The position numbers were made by a program, and so were the translations under genes. Below, in pieces: positions 1-11,589 of a stretch of 64,000 bases of DNA (position 1 is its first letter; the number at the start of each line of letters is the position of its first letter). Under the pieces are notes generated by a model, which saw only the letters and a list, made by a program, of their open reading frames with translations, had not been told where the DNA came from and did no database searches. Source of the DNA: Chionis minor (lineage: Eukaryota; Chordata; Aves; Charadriiformes; Chionididae); the NCBI GenBank assembly GCA_013398295.1, contig VZSF01002066.1, positions 352,693 through 416,692 of the forward strand, read 5' to 3'.

Positions 1-215
1 TAAGTAACTTAACCTGTTGTCCTCAGGATCCCCAGTAAAATGGGAGACCTTAATACTTATCTGGTGGGATAACAGTGCTTAATACTTACCTAATTGGATG
101 ACAATACTTACCTACATACCTCACAGGGGTGTTGTGGGGATTAATTAGCTAATGTTTGTAAAGTGCTTTGGAGATGGAAAGCGGTATATAGTAGTGCTAA
201 GCACTATGACTTCAT
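1..215 (+). repeat. MIR-type SINE, 3' part, cut by the window start
   Basis: The first 50 bases follow the MIR core (a 'taagtaacttaacct' block, then 'cctcag', then 'agtaaaatggga'). Bases 115-215 follow the 3' part, with 'acctcacaggggtgttgtg', then 'ttaattagctaatg' and 'aaagtgctttggaga'. MIR elements are ancient tRNA-derived SINEs found across amniotes and mobilised in the past by LINE machinery. The tRNA head must lie before the window. The middle holds extra copies of an 'aatacttacct' motif (49-62, 78-91, 101-114) where the element normally has one, so it was internally expanded. It is old and inactive. I recognise it by pattern only; a related sauropsid SINE with the same core is the alternative. 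Confidence 0.72.
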
Positions 216-2640
216 GCCAGCACCGAGACCCTAAAATGGCTACGAACGGAATAAGAAGTTTTTTATATATTTTAAAATAAGCCAATTGTTCAAGGCATCC
301 GGATGCTGGAATTATTTTTAGACAGAGATTTCTAAGAAAGTTGGGAAACAGAAGGGTATAATTATATGACCTGAAACCGTTTTTTGTTTCTTTTAGTTGA
401 CCAACTAAACTTAATCTTAGTTAGGTGTCGTTTGATGAATTGTAAAAACTGCTTGTTGGAGTTTAAGATATATCAGTGTTTACTCTTGCTGATCAAACAA
501 TATTTCTTGAAATAAATACCTCTGTTACAATTTGGACAAACAAATATATTAAATAAGCCAGAGGAAGTATTTATTTCTGTGTTCTTTCTTGCTGTATTTC
601 TTTCTGTAAGCAGCTTTTTTTATCGGCCTAATTCTGCTCTTGTTCCCATTAGGGTAACTGAAAGGTAACACCGCTGCAGTAAATGGAATTACACCAGATA
701 CAAAAGCATTATGTGAGAGCAAAATTATATTTATATGTGGTCTGAAATGCAACTTGACACTTGGATTTAAAGAAAAATCAAACCAACCATTCTTAGAAAG
801 TTATAAAGGCAACTTTAACAAAAGTTGTCAAGCTCTTTGTTGAATATTGTTTGTTTCATAGCAACTCCTAAACAGATTTTGCAAAAGGAAGGTCTGGTAT
901 AGCAGAGACCATATTTTCCCCTTCATGGGAGGAAACTTTGCAAGATTTTTGCCTTTAAATATTTTATTTGGTTCCTAATGTGGGCTCTTGGTCCAAGAAA
1001 GCAACTTTATAGTTATCAAAGCGCCCATTTGTATTTTTTTTTGCAAGAGTATTTCTTCAGATCTTTTACTCTCCAACGTTAGAGAGAATTCCCACAAATT
1101 CCTGAAATCTGTTAAAATACAGAGCAGAGTGCTTACATTGGTATGTTGTATGTTGGCTGTCCCTGTTAAAAAGCCTGTGCATTTTCATTCTGGATACGCA
1201 AAAGAAATTCGATATACTGCTGGGATAAGCACCAGGATTTGGTTGGCTCTAGGACCAATTCTTACATTTCTGCATCAGGCAAACGTAAGAATGGATAACA
1301 CTTGAAATAAAACCTACCCCAAAGCCTTTCTTATGGATATCAGGTTATTTGAAAATGTAATAGAGACCATTGCCCGTAATCAAGGGTGAGTCAAGGAAAA
1401 TGGCATCAAAGAGCTCAAAGCAGCCAAGAGGAAAACTTGACCCAACCCCAAGCGCGTTGTCCATGTCCCAGCTGCCAGAACAACCGAGGAGACCTTGGGG
1501 GAAGCCTGCCAGGAAGTCAGGTGCTGTTGTTGGAAAGGATATCTTCCAGATTAACTGGCATTTGGCCCTTCAGCTGCCGTGCGAGCCCAGCGTGGGCCCG
1601 TGGGCCTTGAATCCAGCTTTGGACCACAGGAAGAGGATGAAGTGAAGTATGACTGACGCTGTCACCGGCAAGCTTGTCAAGCTAATGCTTATAATATATG
1701 CATATGAATATAATAGCTATCTAGCGCTTTGCAGTTGGCTGTTCCTGAGGAGGAGCTGGGGGGACAAGGGGACTTAGTGTTTGGGGAGAATTAGCTGTAT
1801 CTAGGCAGCAGAATTTGCAGACTTGGAAGCTGGTTAATTTGGTTGAAGCACAGTACTTTGCTAACCCCTTGGTGCCCGGCGTTAACGTTTCCCAGGACAG
1901 GAACTATTGCCAAAATGGAGAGAATCTCCATAGCCGGCGCCGAGAGCTCAGAAGGTGAAACTGCGGATAGGGAGGAAAAGGTGGAGAAAGAAAAGGGATG
2001 CAATTTGATACTGGGGGATCAAACAGTGGAAGAAAAGTCAAAATCTGAATTTCCATCCCTGCTTTCTATGCCCTTGGGCAAATCGTATCACCTCAATGTG
2101 GAATGGGATAATAGCCCATTTCTACAGCACCTTAGAAATTATTAGAGATAGTGTGGCATCCAGGTGCCACCACGGTGGAGACAGACACAGATATGCAGGG
2201 TGGCTTCTGTCACGGAGCGGGACCGTACACTGCATTCCGTGATGGGAAAGCACTTTTCCCATTACCTCTGCTCTTGCTGCCTCTAGGAGACCTAAAGAAG
2301 ACATAGCAGCAGATAGCTCTGTACACCTGGAATTAATCTTCGCTCTCCTGCCTAACACAAATCAACTCCATCTGATGGTGTAATGTGCATTTCCAGTGTA
2401 TTCACTGGTTTGACAGAGCTCCTTAAAAAAGACATGTTCTGTGGGGGAATGCATGACCCAAAGTCCGACTTTCTGAGCAGACTACACTTGCTGCATTGGT
2501 GATGGGTGATGTTCACCCCAATAATGCCTGAAATTGCTTCAGGGATGCCTATCAGAACTTGTATGCCAAAGCTTTTGGTCCTTCTCCAACAAGCATTTAA
2601 TAAATAGCAACTTCTATTTAAAAAAAACCCAAAAACAAAA
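216..2640. other. Noncoding stretch, no gene recognised
   Basis: AT-leaning sequence without a recognisable exon, RNA gene or mobile element. Short open frames (for example 1370-1645 plus, 91 codons, and 1843-2145 plus, 100 codons) show no known domain and no supporting splice or promoter context, so I treat them as chance. Confidence 0.6.
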
Positions 2641-2676
2641 ACCAGAAAATTTCAGCTATTTAGTGGTCATGCAAAT

Positions 2677-2688
2677 AAGATGGCGCTA
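2677..2688 (+). promoter_or_regulatory. YY1-like site next to an octamer-like motif
   Basis: The 12-mer AAGATGGCGCTA contains the AAGATGGCG core favoured by the zinc-finger factor YY1. It overlaps an octamer-like ATGCAAATAA (2670-2678), a POU-factor type site. The identical 12-mer occurs again at 31452-31463. Binding is inferred from motif resemblance only; the last three bases differ from the best YY1 site. Confidence 0.3.
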
Positions 2689-3320
2689 CTAAACAGTAGA
2701 GCTTCGAGGTGACATGTAGGCATCTGAACACAAGGCACCTTGTCACTGAGGCTTCGGTGGCACCTCTGGCCACGAAAGAGACACAGGGACCTCTGGGCTA
2801 GGATTCATCTTATATTAAATAAAGCTCAGTGGTCCTTTCCTCACCTTTGGCCAAGAATTCACGCTCTTCCCTTCAAGCAGCACCAGGGTTACATGGTGCG
2901 TGGCCGCTTTGGGGAGCTGAACTGGCCAAACCCAGACTCTGGGAAGTGGATCTCCAGATGGTCACTGGGGGTGCCAGCTCCAGCCTAGAGAAAGGACATA
3001 GGATACGGGATGGGGGATATTGGGAAGAGGCACAGCAGCCTCAGCGGGGTCTGGGTAAGACACCAAGGAAAACACCCTCAGAAGACACCTCGCTTACTGG
3101 TTTTAATCATTGGTGATGCTGTAGGTGCTTGGATAAAACTGATTAAAAAAGATGACAAGAAAGGGCTGCAGAAGGACGACAAAAAGGCTGTCTTAAATTA
3201 AGCACTTGTTGGAGATGGCCTGAATTAGGTGAAGGACATCCTGTGCAGGATGCTGAAGCCCGTGGCAGACCCGAACCCGCATCGCCACGATGAAAACTGT
3301 TTGTGCTCTGCTCGGCGGAG

Positions 3321-3380
3321 TGTGGATTTCTGCAGCCCTGTATGGGATTGTGTGGATTTCTGCAGCCCTGTATGGGATTG
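3321..3380. repeat. Perfect 30-bp tandem duplication (2 copies)
   Basis: Bases 3321-3350 and 3351-3380 are identical (each starts tgtggatttctgcag and ends tatgggattg). Identity over the whole unit points to a recent local duplication, as by replication slippage. The unit is a multiple of three, so it extends the short open frames that cross it, but none of these looks like a gene. Confidence 0.95.
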
Positions 3381-3954
3381 CACAGAGAATCAAAGTGAAG
3401 TGTCCTCTTTAGGTCCTCCAGAAACAGGGCTTTCTGCTGGTTAACCACTGCTTTGCATTTTCACTTCCTTACAAAACGGCTAAGGTTAAACATTAAGCGC
3501 CTGCAGTGAAGGACACCTGTATTTGCTGGTCCCATTATGCAGCTATACTGAAAAGGCTTTACAGCTGTCTAAATTAGCATAATTAAATCCACATCAATTA
3601 AAAAACCTCCATCATCTCTTTCCCCTTCACATGCAGATAGTAGCATTTGTCTAAGGTGCTAAGTGACAAAGGAACTTTTTAACAGTGGAAGCCCCAGCTG
3701 AAAGGAAGAGTAAGGGGTCTGTATATTGGCCCAGGGTTCACCTTAACACCAGTGGGAGTGATTAGTGGCTGCTGCTCTGCCTAAAGAGGGACGGCTGCAT
3801 TTTGCATCACAATTCTACCAGCACCCAGAGCCTTGCATTAGAGATGTGCATTTTACAACATGCTTTTGCTTCTATTGCTCCTTTATACTCCATTAATGGG
3901 GGTAAACAAAGCCTGGCATGATTTAGCCAATTTCCCCCCATCCTACTTTCTTCT

Positions 3955-4045
3955 CTCTCTCTCTCTTTTTTTTTTTTTTTTTTGTGTGTTTGGTTTTTGG
4001 TTTTTGTTTCTTTTTTCTTGTTTTGTTTTGTTTTGTTTTAGGGTT
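3955..4045 (+). repeat. T-rich low-complexity tract with (TTTTG)n
   Basis: A CT-rich lead (ctctctctctctc) passes into a run of about 17 T, then G/T-rich sequence ending in repeated ttttg units near 4018-4040. It could be the tail of an old retroposon on the minus strand, but no element body is recognisable beside it. Confidence 0.8.
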
Positions 4046-5935
4046 TTGTGTTGTTCAGTGTGGGGAAGCCCCAGTGACCCCAGGATAGCAGCAAGGCTGC
4101 GCTGTGTGATGCTGGCAAAGAGAATTCCTCCAGATGAAAACTGACATGGGGTTCAGGGGTTAATTTCTGGAACAGGCGCATTTGCATACAAATGAAAAAT
4201 GATGGAATTTCTGTTCTCCTAAATTTTCAATGTCATCAGCATCAAACAGCAGTCAGTGCTCCCTTGCTGTTTGAAGAATATTCATTACTTCAGAAGAAGG
4301 GGCACCTTGTTTGGTATTAATCTCCTCTTCAGGTCAATGACTTAATTTGCTAAACTCCATCTGAAGTGCCACTCACTTTCTGATTTCTCTGCTATTCTTT
4401 GTTATTTTTCATAACATGTTCTTAATACTTTTTTTATTTGTAAGGGGATACACGTCTCTGGCAAATGTGAGCGTGAGGAAGGACTGCCTTTATTTATTTA
4501 TTTTCACCCAGAGCACTCAGCACCCATCTGTATCTATCATTTGTAGCACTTTTTGGTGTCTCCTTGTCTTAAAATTCATGAGTATTTTTAGCACAAAAAA
4601 AAAAAAAAATTGCGGACTTAAATGGGAAAACAAACATTTTTCTCCCAAAGCTGATATCCAAACGGATGTGCAGTGCCTTGTGCAAGAAGGTTACGGGGTG
4701 TCACGCCTCTAACAAAAGGTAACAAGCGGCAAAGTAATTAATCCCCCAAAGAAAATCATAATATTCTTTTAGCTCCTGCCTCTGGAAATTCTCATCTGAA
4801 ACCGCGGCGGCGGAGGATGTACTCCGGGAAACTTTCCTGCCAGCTTTTAGTTCCCCATTGTCCTCCCCGTGTCTGCCAGGGGCCTGAGGAAGGATCCCAT
4901 TTCCCCCCGTTTTTGCCCTTCATGGTTATAATTCTTCTCTCTGAATAGGATTATTCAGGGGATCTTTAGATCTTCAGAGCTTGGGGGTGTTACTGGGTAA
5001 TTGGCCCGGGGCTCTCCGATGGCCATTCCCACCCGGTGGCCTGGGCACTCCTGGCCACAGGTCCCGGGGGGAGCCAGCTGTCCCCCTGGCTACGCCGAAG
5101 CATCGTCCCATCCCATTCACGTGGAAAGCCTATAATGAAGCCCGTAGTCAGAATTTGCCCTATAACCCTTTGGTTTTGTATATCTAGGGCTTTCTGAACT
5201 TTCCGGCCAGACTTATTGCTGATGCTCAAGAGAATGGTGGGGTTTGTTTGTTTGTTTTTTTAATTATTAATCAAATCTGAATTTTTTTTTGGCATGGTCG
5301 CTTATGGAAATGAAGCAATTGCACTGTCTGTTTTTCTGTCTGTCGCCCCTACTAACTTTCGAACCTCTTTGCCAATATCTATCCGGTTTGTTAGCAGGCT
5401 AGAGATCTCGATGGTGCAAAGTGCTTTCCAGTATTTTATTTTTTTTCCACAGCTAACCGTTCAACATTTACTGTTTGGAATGGGATGGATAACTAAGCTT
5501 TTCTGGAGGTTTTTTTTTGTGATTTGCCAAAGAGGAAAAGAGGTGATCTGAGGATTAATGCCCTGCATGTCGTTATGAAGCCTGTTAACAATTAACCAAC
5601 TCTCTCTGGATGCCTCCACGTCCAGCTGAGTGATGTTCAAGATCCTTTGCAAAAAGAAAAAAACCCACCCAAAACCAAACCCCAACAATTTGCGCATAGT
5701 ACATACAAAAAGTTTTGCGTGCGATTGCATCTCACTGCCTACTCTTCATGTATCCTTTTCTTAAACTGGGAATTTTTGAGGCCTTTGCATATTTATAGAG
5801 TGTCTTGTTCAGTGGGGCGGTAGTCCTGACCAGGACCTTGGGCACTCCAAAAATAAAAATAAACAGCGGCCCATGGCGGGGAGTTATATTCCTACCTGTG
5901 GCATTAAGTTAAGAGTGTCTAAAGGCTTTGATCCT

Positions 5936-5975
5936 CAGCCCCAGCCAAGCTGGATTTAACATAGATCACACTAAG
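5936..5975. repeat. Possible fragment of an old sauropsid dispersed repeat
   Basis: The stretch gatcctcagcc ... ggatttaacatagatcacac resembles a short sequence I associate with many turtle, crocodile and bird loci, in which 'gatcctcagc' is followed by a 'taaatcagcatag'-like block. Related fragments are at 9395-9455, 17893-17945 and 38868-38900. I cannot name the family; resemblance is by eye. Confidence 0.3.
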
Positions 5976-5994
5976 GTGGGGCAAAGGGGGCTTT

Positions 5995-6330
5995 GTGTCA
6001 TTTTTAGATCCCCTTATCCCGGGCTGGCGAGCCCCGGCGTGATGGGAAGGCGCCCGCCCTGTGGGCAGGTTGGGGTGGCAGAAGGCTGGCGGCGTTGGCC
6101 CAGCGCCATCCGGAGATCCTCTCCACCGAGGGCAACTGGGGGGTAATGGGATAAGCCAGCTTTGCAAAGGCAGCTGCTTCGGGAGCCTGCATCCACCTCG
6201 TTATCCATAGAGGATGTCCTCAGCAAAGAAAACTTTCTCCGTGGGGAGACGTGGTTGCGGGAACGCATCCTGCACTGCCGTGCCCGTGCGCCCGGCGAGC
6301 GGGGAGATGGTCCCCTCTGGTGTGGTTTGT
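5995..6330. other. CpG-rich patch
   Basis: Roughly twenty or more CpG dinucleotides fall in about 330 bp (clusters around ggcgagccccggcg and gtgcgcccggcgagcgggg), far above the surrounding DNA. Such a patch can mark a promoter, an enhancer kept unmethylated in the germline, or just locally GC-rich DNA. Overlapping open frames on both strands (for example 6014-6352 minus, 112 codons) follow from the GC content and show no known domain. Confidence 0.5.
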
Positions 6331-6539
6331 TGTCCTTGGAAAAAAAAATCAAGGAAAATTAGCATCATCCAAAGTTTGGGTCCAAAGAGTTATAACCAGC
6401 CACATCTTGTGCTGTAAAATACTCGTACCGGGGAAGCTGGATTCGTTCCGAGTCTCTTAACGTGAGAAAATACAGGCTAAAATGTGACTCTCATGAATGT
6501 TTTTGTACTGGAAGGCTCAGGCTTCTAGTTAAGGAGCTG

Positions 6540-6960
6540 ATTCTTAATCACATCTGTCTATCTTGTTTTATGAATATTGATATTAAAATCAGAAAAAGAG
6601 ACTTGTCATCATAAGTGCATCAGAATCTGGCACTTGCGTGCTCAGAACCAAGCGGTTCGGCTGCTGAGCTGCTGTAGATGATGTCGGTTTGTTGAAATAA
6701 TATATCTCTGCCAGCTGAGAATTTGGCCATAAAATGAGAAAAGTTGAGATTCCCATTGTTGAATTAGTTTGGCCACATTAAAAATACGTTGCTCTAGAAA
6801 TGTGTACATGAATATGCTAATGTTTATTTTGCTAAATGTGCATGCCAGGATGTGCCATGTGGCTGAGTTAGTGTTACTTTAAGAATCCCAATTTTTGCCT
6901 TTTCAGACTTTTGAGCTTTTAAACTTGTAAACACAGCATTTTGTTGGCATAAGTCTCTGT
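6540..6960. promoter_or_regulatory. Possible conserved noncoding element
   Basis: An evenly mixed, low-CpG, AT-rich block without simple repeats or known transposon sequence. It holds homeodomain-like TTAAT/ATTAG cores and an ATATGCTAATG octamer-like site near 6813. This composition is typical of vertebrate enhancers deep in gene deserts. It is an inference from texture only; cross-species alignment would decide. Confidence 0.25.
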
Positions 6961-8061
6961 GATTTTATGCATACAGCTGACTTTTATCTTCACTTTTTAC
7001 ATCACCTTAATACTGTACGAGAGAAAGCACTCATCTGTTTATGGTAAGTTTATCAGAAATACTCCAAAGTTTTCCATGACTAAGGTATTATATTGTTACG
7101 GTGGCTTGCTACAGGGTAATTTTGAGACAACAAACAGAATATTTCAAAGCCCAGATGTCCTGTTTAGACAAGGGGGTTTATATTGATTAGAATCTGCTTT
7201 CACCTAACATCGGGTAGTAAATATCACAAAGGCGTAATTAGAAAATTTGGTACAATATTTAGTCCTAGTCCCTGTGTGCCAGAATTGTTTGACTACTGAG
7301 AAACTGGAGCTTGTTTGCATCCCAGCGTGTTGTGAAATGCAAACTTCAAAGAAAATATTATATCTCCCAACTCCAGCTCGTGAGAGTCTTGGAAGTATAA
7401 TACAGAAAGGCTTAACAATCCCTGCTGAGGAAAGGGCAATTTGACACTGAAACTACTGTTAAAGCACCGTTGACACACTGGTGGGCAAAAAGTGCTTATT
7501 AGAGGAGTCTAGTTACAGTCTCAGGAGCCGGGGAGAGAAAATGCACCCGAGTCATTGTGAAAATTGGCAAGTTGCACCAAATATATGCGTTTTGTGTATG
7601 TGTCTGTGCTGCTTTTTTTTTTTTTCTTTTCCCCCCTCCTTAACTACATATATCTACATATTTGCCTCATAGGCTTTCCATAAGATTGGGGCCCTCAGCG
7701 GTGTTCAGATAAAATATTTAGATTTGCAAAACTTCTGGAAGCCAGATTTTAAGGCAAAAAAGAAGTTTTTTGTCAGATTGTCAATGTCTGAATTTCATCA
7801 CAATCTGTTCAGCTGTTTGTTGCAGGCAGGCGTAAAACATAGTGGGTAAGTGTGTGTTTGTACTTCTTATACATATTGAAAGAGGGCTGCCTAATCCCCT
7901 TGATGAGGAAAGCTCTGTAAATTATATACATCTGCAGGCTCTGTGCACGGGTAGTACAGAAGCAAAAAGGCGGATCATCAATTTGAGGGAGCAAATAAGA
8001 GTTTTCGCACAACTCGGTGACCGGGAACCTTTTAGCAGCCCAACCTCTCGGTGATGTCATT

Positions 8062-8121
8062 GAGTTGGGGTTTTTTGTTTTGGTTTTGGTTTTTTTTTTT
8101 TGGTTTTTTTTGGTTTTTTTG
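8062..8121 (+). repeat. T/G low-complexity tract
   Basis: Long T runs broken by single GG steps (ggttttggtttt type). Purely low complexity; the 93-codon frame that crosses it (8017-8298) is an artefact of it. Confidence 0.85.
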
Positions 8122-8649
8122 AATGACCCGAGTGTTTTTGCCTTAAAAACTTTGCCTAGGAGGCCCGTCTACGCACTTAGGATTCCTGACAAGAGAAAAA
8201 AAAATATATTTGCTGATGACAGCTCTGAATATATTCCCTGTAATTGTCACTTATGTCTCTGTCCCATCCTCTGCACTGCACTAAAAATAGTAACTTAGGT
8301 TGATGGTTTCAACACCATCTAATGTATGTATATTATTGCATACAAAACCTACGTAAAAATGTCAAGAATGAGACCTAAGCCAGGAATAAAATTGAAAATC
8401 ACAAACATGAGACAGGACCCAAATAATGAGGGTGTTGCAGGGAGATATTGTATTGATGTCTCTGTGTAAATACACGCGGGCAGAGCTGTAAAGATCCTGC
8501 CACCTCCCATGCATAGAGGATGCCTAGAATAATATTTGCTGCTTTTTTTTTTTTTTTTTGGTAAATAATTTGTAGGTAGCGTTTATATTTATCCTTAGCC
8601 TTCCCCTGCTTCCTTTAATAGCATGATTTGCTAATCATGCTGCAACACT

Positions 8650-8845
8650 TGTAAGGTAAGTGCAGAACATATTTTCCTGTCCATTTTGCAGAGGATAAAT
8701 TTGTCCAAATTACACAGCAAGTGTCTGGCAGAAGCGAGACGAGACACCAGGGATAAAATCCCTTTGATTTCACTGAGGCAAGGACTTTATTCCAGGATCC
8801 TTGTCTCCAGTTCTCTACTCTGTCTACTACGCCCTGCGTATTCTG
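8650..8845 (-). repeat. MIR-type SINE, reverse orientation
   Basis: On the plus strand the order is 'ccattttgcagaggat', 'aaattacacagcaagtgtctggc', 'gagacaccagggat', then 'ccttgtctccagttctctac' and 'tctactacgccctgcg'. This matches the reverse complement of a MIR-type element: core with 'cacacagc', box-B-like region, then the tRNA-derived head. It is diverged and inactive. The insert around 8750-8790 (tttgatttcactgaggcaag) resembles another old sauropsid motif, so two ancient repeats may be joined here. Confidence 0.65.
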
Positions 8846-8998
8846 GGCTTTTGTTGATACTCGATACAAGTCTTGGCTCCTAGGGTTAAAGGAAAGTCTG
8901 ACAGAGAGGCAGCAATAGTAGTGTTAATGTGACACTGTAGTTATGGTTTTGTCAGCATTTCCATTATAAACTTCTGTTTGCAGCAATTATAAATCAAC

Positions 8999-9001
<3 letters not shown>

Positions 9002-9036
<35 letters not shown>
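9002..9036 (+). repeat. A35 homopolymer
   Basis: Thirty-five consecutive A, the longest homopolymer in the window. The bases before it (tataaatcaacca) do not look like a CR1, MIR or mRNA 3' end that I know, so a retroposed origin is possible but unproven. Confidence 0.97.
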
Positions 9037-9039
<3 letters not shown>

Positions 9040-9394
9040 CTGTGAACTAAAACTTGGCATACCAGACTCCAGGAGGGAATTTTGAGCTTTTGGAAATAAT
9101 GGCTTCTGATTACCATGGACAGGCATGACATGATGTGCAAATATACACTCCGTATTGCACTGGAAAAAAACATAATGAGTGTCACCACTTTGTCATGCCC
9201 AAGAGTGTGAGGAGAGAGGGTCCTTCTGACTTTTGGAAAGGACAGAAATATTTTATTATTCCCAGAAACATCTGATTAATGCCCTTCACTGGTTCTTAAC
9301 TCTTCCTGTTTACTTTCTATCATCCCACGTCAGGGAAACACGATGGCTGGCTTTTGGGTTTCCAGGAGACCAGACGGTCAGCTGGTGTTGATCA

Positions 9395-9455
9395 GCCCAG
9401 CTCCACCGAAGCCCAGTGAAGTTAGGTTGACTTACACCAGCGGACAGCCTGGCTC
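9395..9455. repeat. Possible fragment of an old sauropsid dispersed repeat
   Basis: The segments cagctccaccgaagcccagt, gaagttaggt and gacttacaccagcgg follow the order of a dispersed amniote sequence in which 'agctccattgaagtcaat' is followed by 'tttacaccagctg'. Diverged and short; recognition by eye. Confidence 0.35.
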
Positions 9456-11469
9456 CGTATCGTCTTTCCGCAGGAGGCGGCGGCATTTGCTACCCATTTG
9501 GAGGGCTAGTTAATGTTTGTTTAACTTTGAAAGTCCGTTTCGCCCTACTGATCAAATTCCAGTTGCAGGATAGGCATGAGTTGACTTAAAAGTGTGTTCA
9601 CGGAGAACATAGTTGGTTCCTTTTAAGATGCGCCATGAGTGTATTTATCGCGTGGTATTCTGGGGTTTCTTCTCGTAGACAGCGAAACGATGGAGCAGGT
9701 GGTGCTCAGCCAGTTTACTGCCCTGAGAATGGGCCAAGAGGCTCTAACTATCGCTTACCCTCTATCCAAATCGTGATTTCACATGATGAAGCTGAGTCAC
9801 TGACCGTTCTGGGTCAGCCCTCTGGGCCACGCTCCCTCCTGCATCATCATCCCTGAGTCAGGCGAAAGACGAGCCGTTGGCTCGGAGGAACGCTTCCCGG
9901 CGCAGCATTCCCCAACAGCCGAGCTGGAACTCGAGTCCTTATTCCTGAATTCAGCTTGGAAATAACTACAATGCCGTAGTAGCTTTGGCTTTCGCTGGTG
10001 TTACTAATAGCCGAGTGCTCAATGTGAAGCAGCTTCGCAGAAGTGCTCCCGTGTCCGGTTGCGGAGAGCGGCCGTCAAAAATAAAGGTGCAGTAAACTCG
10101 AAGTAACTCGTTTAACCGCACGTCGGGGTTGGGTGTAGGAAGGAGGAGAAGAAGAGAAACTACTTGCCGGGGTTTTTTTAGATGTGACATTTCCGTGATG
10201 TACCAACAGAGGAAATTTTGCTTGCAGAATCCTGTGAGCAAAACACTTCTGAGAATGTATGTATACAATTGTTTAAAAAAACACAGGGTTACTGACACAG
10301 ATGCCAATTTGGTAGGGCATATGGAACATTTACACTTGCCTTTTTCATTCTTTCTTGCTACAGCTGGTACTGATTTAGTATGTGAAATTTTACTAGCAGG
10401 AGTGCTAATCAAGACAGAGATTTCTGCGAGGATTTAGTCATTTATGTAGAGGAAAACTATGGGTATCATTAAAAAGTACAAGATCATCTATGAGAAGAAC
10501 ATTATCATTAGCAACCTAATTTTTAAGGCAAACAGAGGGGAAAAAATACTGTATCTCTTGAACAGTAGCAGAAGAAAATTATGTTCTTGTAATGTTCAGA
10601 GTCATGCCACCTCTCTCTAAGTTTGGGGGAACAAAATTTTGAATTCAGTTAAAAAAAAAAAAAGAAAGCAATAGTTGCTGCAAGTGTTTTTTTAGCCGGT
10701 GTGATAGCCTGCTCTGCTACATCAAATGGATATGACCAGGAACGGGACTAAATCCAAAAAGCACATCCAAATCCTGGATCTGTGTTTGAATCTGAGGCCT
10801 CCGTTCAAACCTAACTCAGCGATGGGGCTGCGTTTCACCATCTCAGCCTTTGAGAAGGGTCCAACAGTATCCCATGCCTAAAATCCAGAGTTTGCAAAAG
10901 TTCCACATTTTTTCAGGAATTGCAATGTAGACTTGAAATGGAGACGCCCAGACCCTTAAATACGAATTCTGGCCAATTGCTGATGGTGACAAGAAATACT
11001 ATATTCCATTAAGAAGGCAACGAGAGGATATTACTTATCCAAAGGGGTGATTTTACATTACACACAGTGTAAAAAATTATGCTCGGGTTTAACTACCCTT
11101 TCCTGCCAAAATTATTTCAGTGCAAACAGCAACAGAATAACTGCTGTATGGTAAATATGTTGTACAGGTGGCCCAGTGATATGGGAGACCTGAGCAATAA
11201 AAGCCGACATCTGCGGACGGAGGTGCCTGAGCACGGTGGAAGCGGCACACGTGGTCCCCGTGGAAGACAACCAGCTGCCCACGTTCGCAGCTTCACTGTC
11301 ATGGCGAGACATGTGAGGAGCTCTGGAGCGGGCTGCGTGCCCTTTTCTTGCTGCTTTCCCACCTCATTTGGGGACTACAGGGGAAGGCAACCTGAGGAGG
11401 ATGCTGGGGTGGTACCCTGGGTGGTGGTAGATGGTGCCCTGAAACGCCTGGAGATTTGCCAGTCAATAC

Positions 11470-11584
11470 AGAATCACAGAACGGTCTGGGTTGGAAGGGA
11501 CCTTATAGATCATCTAGTTCCAACCCCCCTGCCCTGGGCAGGGACACCTCCCACTAGACCAGGTTGCTCAAAGCCCCATCCAAT
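11470..11584 (-). mobile_element. CR1 LINE, 3' end fragment
   Basis: The plus strand shows the reverse complement of the CR1 3' end: 'agaatcacagaacggtctgg', 'gttggaagggacctt', 'agatcatctagttccaaccc', then 'ctagaccaggttgctcaaag'. CR1 is a non-LTR retrotransposon whose copies are usually cut at the 5' end and end in short 8-bp repeats rather than poly-A. Only about 115 bp remain, all from the 3' end. The sequence is close to the common pattern, so it is one of the younger copies here. The 172-codon frame 11079-11597 runs into it and is therefore not a host gene. Confidence 0.93.
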
Positions 11585-11589
11585 GTATT

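Larger units (their letters stand above)
2700..5230. other. Noncoding stretch with simple repeats, no gene recognised
   Basis: Apart from the 30-bp tandem duplication and the T-rich tract listed separately, I see no exon or known repeat. About 4797-5110 is more GC-rich, with a small GCGGCGGCGG cluster near 4803. Short open frames such as 3860-4144 are translations of T-rich low-complexity DNA. An A14 tract lies near 4595. Confidence 0.55.
5231..8640. other. Noncoding stretch, no gene recognised
   Basis: Mostly AT-rich, with one CpG-rich patch (5995-6330) and one conserved-looking AT block (about 6540-6960), both listed separately. T-rich tracts lie near 7613-7637, 8062-8121 and 8544-8560. 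No open frame in this span resembles a known protein. Confidence 0.55.
8850..11465. other. Noncoding stretch, no gene recognised
   Basis: Contains the A35 tract (9002-9036) and otherwise unique-looking DNA. About 9340-10140 is richer in CpG than average. The 148-codon open frame at 9966-10412 minus has no domain I recognise and no convincing start or splice context, so I do not call it a gene. Confidence 0.5.

Noticed and set aside
3237..3258. Inverted repeat catcctg-tg-caggatg
   Set aside because: Only 7 bp with a 2-base loop; expected by chance in a window this size.
3860..4144. Apparent hydrophobic Leu/Phe-rich protein
   Set aside because: Translation of poly-T and TTTTG repeats, not a membrane protein.
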